Assembly (NCBI RefSeq): GCF_900101435.1
Contig: NZ_FMZH01000001.1
Span: forward strand, 558,001-622,000
DNA: 64,000 bases
Source of the DNA: Pedobacter soli
GTDB taxonomy: Bacteria > Bacteroidota > Bacteroidia > Sphingobacteriales > Sphingobacteriaceae
Direction of reading: 5' to 3'
The notes under the pieces are model-generated. The model was given only the letters and a program-made list of their open reading frames with translations, had not been told where the DNA came from and did no database searches. The position numbers were made by a program, and so were the translations under genes. Below, piece after piece: positions 17,437 through 26,493 of the stretch. Positions within the stretch are counted from its first letter, which is position 1. Every line of letters starts with the position of its first letter.

Positions 17437-19293
17437 CTATTTTAATTGATAAGCCTTAATAATCTTATCAAAAATGGTATTGTTTGGATATACGCCCATA
17501 AAAGCTTTAGCTCCCGGCCCATAAGCAAATACAGGCACCATAATATTGGTATGATCGTCTGTACTGAAATTACCCCTCACCATTCCTTTTTGGTAGGAAG
17601 CATCGAGCAACGACAATCCACCGGTTTCATGATCGGCAGTAACAATAACCAGTGTTTCACCATCCTGGTCGGCAAATTTAAGCGCCTCGCCTACTAAACG
17701 GTCAAAATCCTGTTGTTCGGTTACGGCAAACGGCAAATCGTTGGCATGACCGCCATGATCAATTTGTGCCCCTTCAGCCATAATAAAGAAACCTTTTGGG
17801 TTAGCAGCAAGCAGTTGAATCGTTTTCTGCAGTGAAGTTTGCAGCATGTTGCCTCTGCCATCCAACACTTTTCGGGTAGCCGAATCGGCCAAAAGCACCA
17901 GTTGTTTACCGGTTTTAGCAGTTGCAAATTCATCCAGTGTAGAACGGTAGCTGTATCCTTTTTGCGCCAGCTTATCCATTAACCCGGCATCGGTATTGGC
18001 AGTAAAGCTTTTGCGGTTAGATCCTACCAAAATATCTACATGGCTGTTTTGCAAATCGGCAGCAATCTCCTTGCTCATGGTTCTTTCTATTTGCTGTGCG
18101 TAAAAAGCAGCAGGCGTGGCATCGGTAATGTCGCCGCTGCTAATAATACCGCTTTTTATCCCAAACCGGGCCAAAGTATCCGGAATACGGGTTAGTTTAC
18201 GCCCCTGGGCATCTAAACTGATGTAACGGTTATTGGTTTTATGGCCGGTGGCCATAGCCGTAGCGCCCGCAGCAGAATCGGTAAAATCAGAATTCGCGGC
18301 TTCGGTACGTGAAAAACCAATGTGTTTCAGGTTAACCAAATTGGATAGGCCAAAGTTAGCACTAAGTCCTGCCTGAATCTGAGCCAGCCCCATACCATCG
18401 CCAATTAAAAGGATTACATTTTTGGCCTTTTTGGGAGCGCCATCACTTTTATAGTTAGGCTGATAAGGGACATAAGCCTTAGGACTTGTGTATTCCAGTT
18501 TAGGACGGTTCTGGTAAAAAGATTTTAAAGCATCAGGATGATCAGTTCCAATCCAATCAACGCCTATACGTTCCAGTTCTTTCCAGGTATTCGGACTATC
18601 TTTGGTATTCCAGAAGCGGAAAGGTTTACCCATTTGATGCACCTTAGCCACTACAGCTGTGAGTTTTTGCAAATCTGGTGGTGTTGGCGTGCCTTTACCA
18701 TTCCAAACGGTATAATGCGCCAGATCTTGGCTAATCATGGCTATGCGCGCCAGTTGAGCAGCATTATACGTTTTATCCGGCCGGCCATCAAAAGAAATGA
18801 TTTCAGCATAATCGTTAAAATGATCGGCAGCAGGCACATCACCACTAATTACCAGTTTAATGGCATCGGGGTTTTGTTGCCAATCGAACAGGCTACCGTA
18901 AGCTTTTACCATTTCGATCAGTTTACTAAGGGCATGCTCGTGGTCTTCTTTAATGTCGATTACGAGCTGAAGCCGTTTTTTTGCATCGGGATAAGGGTGA
19001 TTACCATTTTCTTTGTACAATGCCGCCAGCGGATCGAGATACAATTTCTGCAAGGTGCGCCCGGGTTTAATTTCCGAGCGCTCGTGTGCAACAAATAATT
19101 CGCCATCACGATAAAATATATCGGCCTCAATAGAGCCCATACCCGCATAATAAGCGGTTAACAATGGGATTTGCTGTTTATAATCGTTGTGGCTGTGTGC
19201 CTGGTTAGCGGTTAGTTTTTGCTGCGCATAAAGCGGCTGAAAGCTTAAACCAACGATGCCCAGCAGGCACACTAAACTAAGTCTTTTTACCAT
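17437..19293 (-). CDS. two-domain PLC/GDPD-like phosphodiesterase and alkaline phosphatase fusion
   Basis: 618 residues. Signal peptide 1-23. The first domain (about 25-265) looks like a PLC/glycerophosphodiesterase-type TIM barrel: AHSHNDY (His33, His35), IEAD (Glu56, Asp58), AHE (His70) and a terminal GVDWIGTDHPD. The second domain (about 290-618) is a PhoA-family alkaline phosphatase: metal Asp299 in LIGDGMG, nucleophile Ser340 in TDSAAGATAMATGHK, then EGAQIDHGGHAND, TADHETGG and DDHTN. Family knowledge gives diester cleavage followed by phosphomonoester hydrolysis, so one exported chain could release phosphate from phosphodiesters. Its start overlaps the SusD stop by 7 bp, making it the last gene of a SusC-SusD operon. 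Activity of the first domain is inferred only from conserved-looking residues. Confidence 0.9.
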   Translation of the reverse strand: MVKRLSLVCLLGIVGLSFQPLYAQQKLTANQAHSHNDYKQQIPLLTAYYAGMGSIEADIFYRDGELFVAHERSEIKPGRTLQKLYLDPLAALYKENGNHPYPDAKKRLQLVIDIKEDHEHALSKLIEMVKAYGSLFDWQQNPDAIKLVISGDVPAADHFNDYAEIISFDGRPDKTYNAAQLARIAMISQDLAHYTVWNGKGTPTPPDLQKLTAVVAKVHQMGKPFRFWNTKDSPNTWKELERIGVDWIGTDHPDALKSFYQNRPKLEYTSPKAYVPYQPNYKSDGAPKKAKNVILLIGDGMGLAQIQAGLSANFGLSNLVNLKHIGFSRTEAANSDFTDSAAGATAMATGHKTNNRYISLDAQGRKLTRIPDTLARFGIKSGIISSGDITDATPAAFYAQQIERTMSKEIAADLQNSHVDILVGSNRKSFTANTDAGLMDKLAQKGYSYRSTLDEFATAKTGKQLVLLADSATRKVLDGRGNMLQTSLQKTIQLLAANPKGFFIMAEGAQIDHGGHANDLPFAVTEQQDFDRLVGEALKFADQDGETLVIVTADHETGGLSLLDASYQKGMVRGNFSTDDHTNIMVPVFAYGPGAKAFMGVYPNNTIFDKIIKAYQLK

Positions 19294-20810
19294 CCTGCGT
19301 TTTGTTTAATCGTTCCCGCACTGTTATCAATCTCCCTTTGCGGAACTGCCCATACATCGTGCACCTGTGGATTGAAACTTCTGGCTGGCCAGATTACAGT
19401 TCCATCAAAATCGTGCAAAGGTTTGGCGTAAGTAGCCTGTGCATCGCCCCAACGTACCAGATCACGGTGACGGTCTGCCCATTCTCCGGCCAACTCATTG
19501 CGCCTTTCGCGTTTCAAATCATCAATCGTCATACCCGATTTGGTAGCAAGTCCTGCCCTTACCCTGATTTTATTCAGTTCGGTATCACCAGCACCTGCAC
19601 CGCTTAAATTAATTGCGGCCTCGGCTTTAATTAACAGTACCTCTGCATAACGCATTAAAGGTACGTTTAAATCGGTTGTTCCGTTATCACCATTCGGGTT
19701 AACGTGCGTAGGGATTGGATTGGCATAAGAGAAAGGCTCCATGTATTTTTTAAACTGGTAGTTTGATGTTGCCCCTGCATCTTTGGTAAAGCTACGTTCG
19801 CTGCCAAAAAACATAAACTTATCGCCCGGCTTTAGAATGGTAGCCTCACGACGCTGATCGCCTGCTTCGTACGAATCGTAAAGCTCTTTGGTAGGCAGGT
19901 AATACCCCCAGCCATTGTAAATACCCCAGGCTTTATTGGTTAACATTACACCAGGCAATTTACTACCCCAACCGGTACCACCACCACTTGGTGTACAAAC
20001 TACCGACCAGATGTATTCTTTAGACCAGTTATTTGAGGCTTTAAATACATCGGCAAAGCCGGTCATAATTAAATCATGCTGACCAGATGTAATAACCATA
20101 TCGGCATATTTTGCAGCATTGGCATAATCTTTTTTATACAAATATACCTTTGACAGATAAGCCCATGCAGCAGTTTTATGCGCCTTACCGTAATCGGTTG
20201 CTTTCATATCTTTAAAATACGGCAGGTTATCGGCAGCTTTTAACAGGAGCCCGATAATGTAATCGTAATTTTCATTTACATTTTTGGCACGCGGTACAGC
20301 AACAGCCGGATCAGCATCAGGTGTTACAATCGGTACACCGGCTTTATCGTTACCGTAGTTTGCTGCCAGCTGGAAATAAACCAAACCAGCGTTAAAATAA
20401 GCATCGCCAATAATTTGTTTTTTAAGCGTTTCATCCATGTTAATGCCAGGCACATTGGTAATGATGTCGTTAGCCCTTTTAATAATGGCGTAACGCATGC
20501 TCCACTGCGTTTCAGTGTAGCCACCGCCTATGTAACTCCGGTTAAAGTTTTTAATATTATCGGCCTCAGGCTTATTACGGCCGGTTACCATATCGTCGCT
20601 GGCATTGATAAACCAGAACATACCACGGCCATAATAATCTTCTTCATTGTATTTTTCGAACATGCCGGCTTCTGCTTTAATGGCATCTTCTTTGGTTTTC
20701 CAGAAGTTTTGTGCCGACGGCGAACCCTCAGGTACGATATCGAGCTGTTTGGTGCACGAGGCAAAAAGGGTTGCGGCAACTACTGCCAGGTATTTTATAT
20801 TCGTTTTCAT
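19287..20810 (-). CDS. SusD/RagB-family outer-membrane lipoprotein
   Basis: 507 residues. A lipoprotein signal ends in FASC (Cys19). SusD features include an early FWKTKEDAIKAEAGMFEKY region, the helical repeats, RYAEVLLIKAEA, and the C-terminal ERRNELAGEWADRHRDLVRW and VWAVPQREIDNS. It should bind the nutrient at the cell surface and close over the SusC barrel encoded 12 bp upstream. The phosphatase fusion that overlaps its 3' end suggests the ligand is a phosphate ester, but that link comes from context only. Confidence 0.94.
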   Translation of the reverse strand: MKTNIKYLAVVAATLFASCTKQLDIVPEGSPSAQNFWKTKEDAIKAEAGMFEKYNEEDYYGRGMFWFINASDDMVTGRNKPEADNIKNFNRSYIGGGYTETQWSMRYAIIKRANDIITNVPGINMDETLKKQIIGDAYFNAGLVYFQLAANYGNDKAGVPIVTPDADPAVAVPRAKNVNENYDYIIGLLLKAADNLPYFKDMKATDYGKAHKTAAWAYLSKVYLYKKDYANAAKYADMVITSGQHDLIMTGFADVFKASNNWSKEYIWSVVCTPSGGGTGWGSKLPGVMLTNKAWGIYNGWGYYLPTKELYDSYEAGDQRREATILKPGDKFMFFGSERSFTKDAGATSNYQFKKYMEPFSYANPIPTHVNPNGDNGTTDLNVPLMRYAEVLLIKAEAAINLSGAGAGDTELNKIRVRAGLATKSGMTIDDLKRERRNELAGEWADRHRDLVRWGDAQATYAKPLHDFDGTVIWPARSFNPQVHDVWAVPQREIDNSAGTIKQNAGW

Positions 20811-20822
20811 TTTTGTGTGAGA

Positions 20823-23800
20823 TTAAAGATTAACACTTAAACCAAGGATAAAGCTTCTGGCTTGCGGGTAACGGCCTACATCTAAACCATTGTTGTCCAT
20901 CCCGATTTCAGGGTCGAAACCTGAATAGTTGGTAATGGTAAACAAGTTATTGGCAGTTGCATATACCCTGATAGCACCTGTTCTCAGTTTACTGGTTAAT
21001 TGTTTTGGCAAGCTATAACCCAGGGTTACGTTACGGATACGCAGGTAAGAGCCATCTTCGATGTAAAAATCAGAGGCATTAAAGTTACCATTGCTATCGC
21101 TAGTTGAGATAATTGGCACTTTGCCACCCGGGTTTTCCGGCGACCATGCATCTAAAATACCAACCAGTTTATTGTAAGATGGTCCGCTGGCACTGTAAGT
21201 AGTTCTTTTTACGGCGTTGAAAAGCTTATTGCCCTGAACACCTTGTGCAAAAATGTTAAAGTCGAAGTTTTTATAGCTGGCGTTAAAGCTTAATCCATAA
21301 GAAAAATCAGGGTAAGCACTACCTGCGAAATAACGGTCTTTGCTATCAATTGAGCCATTGCCATCTAAATCGGCAAATTTGAAATCACCAGCTTTTGCAT
21401 TGGGCTGTATTTTTTGTCCGCTGGCGTTTTTATAGTTATCAGCTTCGGCCTGCGACTGGAAAATCCCTTCGGTTTTTAATACATAATAGCTGTAAAGCGG
21501 TTGACCAACATTGATTGAAAGTGGTGCAAGCTCGTTACGGAAATTGGTACCTACTGCAATATTCTGCAATCCATCACCCAGGTTAATTACTTTGTTGTTT
21601 ATTTTAGTAAGTGTTGCATTAACCGAATAGGTAAAAGCTGCATTTTTATCGCTGTTATAAGTTAAGCCTAATTCAATCCCTTTATCTCTAACTTTACCAG
21701 CATTAATGGTTTGCGTACCTAAACCTGCTGTACCCGGAAGTGTACGGGTTAAAATCATCTTATCAATATCTTTAATAAAATAATCGGCTACTAAACTTAA
21801 CCTGTTTAGTACGGTAACATCCAACCCGAAGTTAGTTTGTTTACTTTCTGCCCATGTTAAGCCAGGATTGGCCAATATGGTAGATACATAACCTGTTTGT
21901 AAGGTTGGCGTTTGCCCGAAATAACTTTGAGTTGCCGCCAGTAAAGGATTAACAGCCGATTGCGGAAGACTACCCAGGTTACCTAATATACCATAGCTAC
22001 CTCTTAATTTCAATTCGTTTAACCAACTTGTATTTTTAAGAAAATCTTCTTTAGTGATTAACCATCCTGCCGAAGCTGAAACATAATTGCGGGTCCTGTT
22101 ATCTTTTGATAATAAGGATACCCCATCACGGCGACCGATTAACGATAAAAGGTATTTTTCGTCATAGTTATAGTTGGCCCTTAAAAACAATGAAGACACT
22201 GCATTGGCATTATAATAACTTGATGAAGGCTGGATAACGGTTGCGTTAGCCAGGTAGCGATACTGTGGCGATTCATCATCAAAACCTGCCCCCGAAGTAC
22301 TCAATCCGCTATTTTTTGTTTTTTGGAAAGTATATCCACCGGTAGCATCTAAGCTGTGCTTACCGAAAGTTTCTTTATAACTCAAAACTTGCTCGGTAAG
22401 AAAATCGGTCGATTGATCGCTGCTTTGCTGCAGGCTATTGCTCAAAACCGGTTTACCTACTTCAGGTCTTTTAGGCGTAAAACTCTTATAGCTGGCATCT
22501 CTTTTGGTAATGCTCAGGTTTGACCGGAAAGTTAAACCTTTGGCCAGTTTAAGGGTAACGTAAGGATTAACCACCAATACATTAACCGGGTTATTTACAT
22601 CAATACGCTGTAATTCGGCAACAGGGTTAATGATATCGCCGTAATCGCCCGCATACTGACCGCCTGGTAAACCTGCAAAACTACCATCGGCATTATAAGG
22701 CGTACCATTGGTTGGATAATAAATGGCTGATAAAAGCGCACCGGTATAATCGCTGCTGGTATTGGCACCATTACCATTGGTACTGCTGTATGATAAGTTC
22801 TCGCCCACTTTTAACCAGGGTGCAAGCTCATGCTCAGAATTAATCCTGAAGTTGTAACGCTGGGTTTTGGTATTTAACACAATACCTTCTGCGTTGCGGT
22901 AATTGAAACTCAGGTAAAAGTTCGATTTTTCATTTCCACCGTTTATGGCTGCGTTATAATCCTGCAACAAGCCATCTCTAAACACCTCATCCATCCAGTT
23001 GGTACGCGTAACCTGTCCGTCAGGGTATTTACTCGCATCAAAAGCTGGTAATATAGTGGTACCACCATTTTTAGCTGCTGTTGCAGCTACCTGTGCACGT
23101 TGCTGGGCATTTAAAGGCTCTAATTTTCTCCAGGCACTTTGCTGACCTAATTTGGCATCAAAGCTGATCTGCATTTTACCGCTCTTTCCTTTTTTAGTGG
23201 TGATTAAAACCACACCGCCCGATGCACGTGCACCATAAATGGCAGCTGCCGCATCCTTTAACACTGAAATCGACTCGATATCATTCGGGTTAAGTTGTGG
23301 GGTACCTAAAAAGATCGATCCGTCAATTACATACAATACACTCTCCCCGTTAAGTCCGCCAGATCCACGGATATTAATACGCGGCGTAGACGTTGGATCG
23401 CCCCCTTCGTTGGTTACAATTACGCCCGGCGATTTACCTGCAAGCACATCGCCAACACTGTTTACCGAACGTGATGATAATTTATCTAACGAAACCACAC
23501 TCACGGCACCGGTTAAAGTTTCTTTCTTTTGCGTACCGTAACCTATTACCACTACCTCACCAAGGTTCGATCGTTCTTCGATTAACGTAACATTAATTAC
23601 CGGATTCTCGCCTACGGTTACTTCCTTAGTGCGGTAACCGATCATAGAGAAAGAAAGCACGGTTTGCGCACTGGCTTCGATCCTGAAAGCACCATTGGCA
23701 TCGGTAATGGTACCGCTTTGTGTACCTACAACTTTTACCGAAACACCCGGAAGTGTAAGCCCGGTCGAATCTTTTACCACACCGGTAATAATGCGATCTG

Positions 23801-24170
23801 GTTTATTAAAAGTAATATTATTGAGGATAACGTAATCGCCCTTTTCTACTACACTCAGGCCTAACTTATCTAAAAGTGAACGTACAGGTTCCATTTTAAA
23901 TTCGCCGCTAACTAAAGTATTTCTTTCCTGAAGCAGATCAGGATTGTACACGAAACTTAAACCCGATGCGGCTTCTATTTCTTTTACAATTTCGTTAAGC
24001 CTGCGGCCTTTACTAATTTTTAGGGTTACACTACTTTTTTCGAGGCGTTGGGCCATGCCCGCCGATGCCAGCAGTGAACTGCAGAAGATGCAGATGATTG
24101 AAAATGTTAAGCATGAATATTTCATGATCCGAATAAGGGGTGATGTCCTCTTGGCTGAGGTTGTTTCCAT
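20823..24170 (-). CDS. SusC-type TonB-dependent transducer receptor
   Basis: 1115 residues. The N-terminal signal region (about 15-40) is followed by an STN domain (about 48-118, SSVTLKISKGRRLNEIVKEI). A carboxypeptidase-regulatory-like domain spans about 127-198 (GVVKDSTGLTLPGVSVKVVG), a TonB-box region about 203-215 (LGEVVVIGYGTQKK). The plug (VLYVIDGSIFLG, DAAAAIYGARASGGVVLITT) and a full barrel complete the protein. The STN domain matches the FecR gene 94 bp upstream, so it should both import its ligand and report it. It is cotranscribed with SusD and the two-domain phosphatase. Confidence 0.95.
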   Translation of the reverse strand: METTSAKRTSPLIRIMKYSCLTFSIICIFCSSLLASAGMAQRLEKSSVTLKISKGRRLNEIVKEIEAASGLSFVYNPDLLQERNTLVSGEFKMEPVRSLLDKLGLSVVEKGDYVILNNITFNKPDRIITGVVKDSTGLTLPGVSVKVVGTQSGTITDANGAFRIEASAQTVLSFSMIGYRTKEVTVGENPVINVTLIEERSNLGEVVVIGYGTQKKETLTGAVSVVSLDKLSSRSVNSVGDVLAGKSPGVIVTNEGGDPTSTPRINIRGSGGLNGESVLYVIDGSIFLGTPQLNPNDIESISVLKDAAAAIYGARASGGVVLITTKKGKSGKMQISFDAKLGQQSAWRKLEPLNAQQRAQVAATAAKNGGTTILPAFDASKYPDGQVTRTNWMDEVFRDGLLQDYNAAINGGNEKSNFYLSFNYRNAEGIVLNTKTQRYNFRINSEHELAPWLKVGENLSYSSTNGNGANTSSDYTGALLSAIYYPTNGTPYNADGSFAGLPGGQYAGDYGDIINPVAELQRIDVNNPVNVLVVNPYVTLKLAKGLTFRSNLSITKRDASYKSFTPKRPEVGKPVLSNSLQQSSDQSTDFLTEQVLSYKETFGKHSLDATGGYTFQKTKNSGLSTSGAGFDDESPQYRYLANATVIQPSSSYYNANAVSSLFLRANYNYDEKYLLSLIGRRDGVSLLSKDNRTRNYVSASAGWLITKEDFLKNTSWLNELKLRGSYGILGNLGSLPQSAVNPLLAATQSYFGQTPTLQTGYVSTILANPGLTWAESKQTNFGLDVTVLNRLSLVADYFIKDIDKMILTRTLPGTAGLGTQTINAGKVRDKGIELGLTYNSDKNAAFTYSVNATLTKINNKVINLGDGLQNIAVGTNFRNELAPLSINVGQPLYSYYVLKTEGIFQSQAEADNYKNASGQKIQPNAKAGDFKFADLDGNGSIDSKDRYFAGSAYPDFSYGLSFNASYKNFDFNIFAQGVQGNKLFNAVKRTTYSASGPSYNKLVGILDAWSPENPGGKVPIISTSDSNGNFNASDFYIEDGSYLRIRNVTLGYSLPKQLTSKLRTGAIRVYATANNLFTITNYSGFDPEIGMDNNGLDVGRYPQARSFILGLSVNL

Positions 24171-24264
24171 TTGTTTGATTGATTGTATTGTTTAAAATGT
24201 GTTTTAAATTATTTCTGGCCTGAACATAGTTGCAAACCAGCATGCTGTTGGTTTTATGTATTCA

Positions 24265-25224
24265 TTATGGATATATTTTAAATGTTTTATGGTTTTTAGC
24301 GGCACTGAACCGGATGTGGTGCAGGCTGCACAGGATATCGAGAATTTCTTCGGGCCGTTGTTTGCTCGTAAAGCTGGCGCGACATTTCAACTTTTCAATA
24401 GTTTTATCGGCCAACACTACTTTAATACCGTAGATATAACCGATTTTGCGTGCAACCTCAGCCAGTGTTTCTCCATCAAAGCTGATTTTGACATATTCTT
24501 CATGTTTGGCTTCGTGAATCGCCGTACTGCCGTTGCTTTTATTGTATTCGAGTTGCTGCCCCTTAACCAGTGTGCCAAGCAATTGCTGTTGTTTACTAAT
24601 AGCCACCTTACCCGTTGCCACCGTAATTTTAACCTTGGGATGATTGGCATAGGCACTCACCCTGAATGAAGTACCCAATACCTTAACATCGAGACCAGAT
24701 TTAACCTGTACAGTAAATGGCCGGTTCTCTTCGTGTGCTACCGAGAAAAAGGCTTCACCCTCTATCAGCGAAATTTTACGGCTATTGCTGGCAAATTGTT
24801 TGGGATAAACCACCCGTGCCGAAGGACCCAACGTAATTTCAGAGCCATCGCTCAATAAGATTGTTTTTTGCTCACCGGCTTTGGTGGTCATTACTACCAA
24901 TGCCTGAACCGGAGCTGTATTGTTTAATTTCCAGATCCCAAAACCAATAGAAATTACTACTGCCAGTAATGCCGCTACACGCCACCACATTGTCCGCATA
25001 AATAATTTACGGGTTTTGGTTTCGCTGTTCATCGCTGCCCTGAGGTTAAGCAGCATTTCTTCGCCAATGGCGGCTTTACGGTCAACAGGTAAACGGAGTT
25101 CTTCCTTTTGCAAAAGGTTGTACCATTCTTCTACCTGTCTGGCCTCTACCGGATCAGCGTTTCCGTCTAAATATTTTTGCAGCAATTGCTTTGCCTGTTC
25201 TTCTGTCATTTGATTAGATGTCAA
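24265..25224 (-). CDS. FecR-family anti-sigma factor
   Basis: 319 residues. The cytoplasmic N-terminal domain (about 1-75) contains AKQLLQKYLDGNADPVEARQ. A membrane segment lies at about 80-100 (WRVAALLAVVISIGFGIW), then the FecR domain (about 120-215, LSDGSEITLGPSARVVYP, ISLIEGEAFFSVAHE, DVKVLGTSFRVSAY), and a C-terminal STN-like part ending FKIYP. It belongs to the sigma-FecR-SusC-SusD set, but unusually 244 bp of repeat-rich DNA separate it from the sigma gene, so the two may be expressed independently. Confidence 0.92.
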   Translation of the reverse strand: MTSNQMTEEQAKQLLQKYLDGNADPVEARQVEEWYNLLQKEELRLPVDRKAAIGEEMLLNLRAAMNSETKTRKLFMRTMWWRVAALLAVVISIGFGIWKLNNTAPVQALVVMTTKAGEQKTILLSDGSEITLGPSARVVYPKQFASNSRKISLIEGEAFFSVAHEENRPFTVQVKSGLDVKVLGTSFRVSAYANHPKVKITVATGKVAISKQQQLLGTLVKGQQLEYNKSNGSTAIHEAKHEEYVKISFDGETLAEVARKIGYIYGIKVVLADKTIEKLKCRASFTSKQRPEEILDILCSLHHIRFSAAKNHKTFKIYP

Positions 25225-25254
25225 TCCAAATGCAAAAGGGTACTAACCAAAGAT

Positions 25255-25475
25255 GTTATGAGTAGGTTAAGTTTTGGTTAAGTACCTGAGGTAATTAATT
25301 GCTTAAGATGGTTAACCGCTTGAGATGGTTAACTGTTGAAACTGGTTAATCGGTTAATTGCCTGGGGTGCTTAATCGGTTAACCATTTAAATTGGTTAAT
25401 TGTAGCGTATGGAGTAAAAAGATCTGCTTTGGGATCGAGCAGTTAACCAGTTTAATCGATTTAAACAGTTAACCA
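25255..25475. repeat. cluster of GGTTAA repeats between sigma-factor and FecR genes
   Basis: About eight copies of GGTTAA lie between 25265 and 25400, spaced irregularly by 8-34 bp and often in longer forms such as ATGGTTAAC or TCGGTTAA. GTTAACC-type inverted copies follow at about 25440-25475. The 16-nt string at 25440 (CAGTTAACCAGTTTAA) also occurs exactly at 12471. No ORF is present. Confidence 0.65.
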
Positions 25476-26026
25476 AATAGAAAGACTAGAAACAAAATAT
25501 AAGAAAGGTTTTTTCTTAAAATTTTCATCGCTGCCGTAATCTGGTTTTTTACAGTTTGAACGGATACATCGAGCTCGCTGGCGATTTCTTTAATCGTTTT
25601 ATCTTCTTTGCGACTCATAGCAATAACCAGTCGCATGCGGTCGGGCAGTTGTGCCAAGGCCTGCTCCACTTCCCTGTCGGCATCTTGCCTGATGAGTTCC
25701 GAATCGGCCGCAGCGGTATGCTTCCCTTCCATTAAAAGGGCGAATTCTGTCTGGTGCCCATCGCGCATGGCTACCGACCTGAAATGGTTAATTATGCGGT
25801 ATTTTACTGCGCCATGCAGATAAGCACCCAGTTCGCCCTGTATTTCGATAGTTTTACGGTTTTGCCAAAGGGTGATAAAGATCTCCTGAACAATATCCTG
25901 TGCGATATCTTCGTCGCCAATCCTTTTAAATGCAGCATCGAAAACCGATTCCCAATGGGCATGGTAAATCTGCTCCATGGCCTGGCGGTTATCTTCTTTC
26001 AGCGATAAGAACAGTGTATTACTCAA
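25469..26026 (-). CDS. ECF RNA polymerase sigma factor, FecI-like
   Basis: 185 residues from TTG 26026. The first ATG (25978) would delete the start of region 2, and a -7 box lies 20 bp upstream of the TTG, so TTG is preferred. Region 2 (about 10-75) includes EDIAQDIVQEIFITLWQNR. Region 4 (about 115-170) includes LPDRMRLVIAMSRKEDKTIKEIA and LDVSVQTVKNQITAAMKILR. The last 13 residues are strongly hydrophobic (YILFLVFLFG). It should activate the SusC-SusD-phosphatase operon under control of the FecR protein encoded next. Confidence 0.92.
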   Translation of the reverse strand: MSNTLFLSLKEDNRQAMEQIYHAHWESVFDAAFKRIGDEDIAQDIVQEIFITLWQNRKTIEIQGELGAYLHGAVKYRIINHFRSVAMRDGHQTEFALLMEGKHTAAADSELIRQDADREVEQALAQLPDRMRLVIAMSRKEDKTIKEIASELDVSVQTVKNQITAAMKILRKNLSYILFLVFLFG

Positions 26027-26045
26027 GGGTGCAGGTTTTACCCGG

Positions 26046-26053
26046 CAAAACTA
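26046..26053 (-). promoter_or_regulatory. -7 promoter box TAGTTTTG for the ECF sigma gene
   Basis: Exact TAnnTTTG match on the minus strand. It implies a leader of about 16 nt before the TTG start at 26026. No -33 TTG is obvious. Confidence 0.5.
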
Positions 26054-26129
26054 CCAGCCCTATATTCAGTTAATATTAATAAATCTTAAACACTGCGGTT
26101 TGGTTAGTTATAGTGGTTCGTGCAGACAC

Positions 26130-26380
26130 CCATTAAGATTGCCAGTCAAGCTGGCAATGACGGTTAGTGCTAAATAGATCGCAAAAGATGTGCTTCGTAA
26201 CAGGTCGTCACCCTGAACTTCCGCCCGGCGGATATTCAGCAGGACAATCGACTTTAATTAAAACGCCTATGCCGTCACCTTGAACTTGTTTCAGGGTCTC
26301 TTACTCCCCTGGCATACTAAATAATACGCCTTTATCAAATGAGATGCTGAAACAAGTTCAGCATGACGATCCTCTTTCCT
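26130..26380. repeat. gap with REP-like fold-back elements
   Basis: A fold-back spans 26273-26368. Left arm 26273-26300 (starting CGTCACCTTGAACTTGTTTC) and right arm 26341-26368 match in 23 of 28 positions as inverted repeats around 40 bp. A related half-element with CGTCACCCTGAACTT lies at about 26206-26250, and a GCCAGTCAAGCTGGCAATGACG element at about 26140-26163. Nothing else is visible before the aldo/keto reductase gene. Confidence 0.7.
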
Positions 26381-26493
26381 TGTATTTATGGACAACATTA
26401 TTAAAATAATGATACCAACCTATAACTCATCCTATTTTGATGATAGCACCATTATTCCAAATTTTGCCTCATCAAATTCAAAACAACATCAAA

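Noticed and set aside
24230..24433. Small plus-strand gene opposite the FecR 3' end
   Set aside because: It overlaps the well supported FecR gene for most of its length and has no recognisable protein features.
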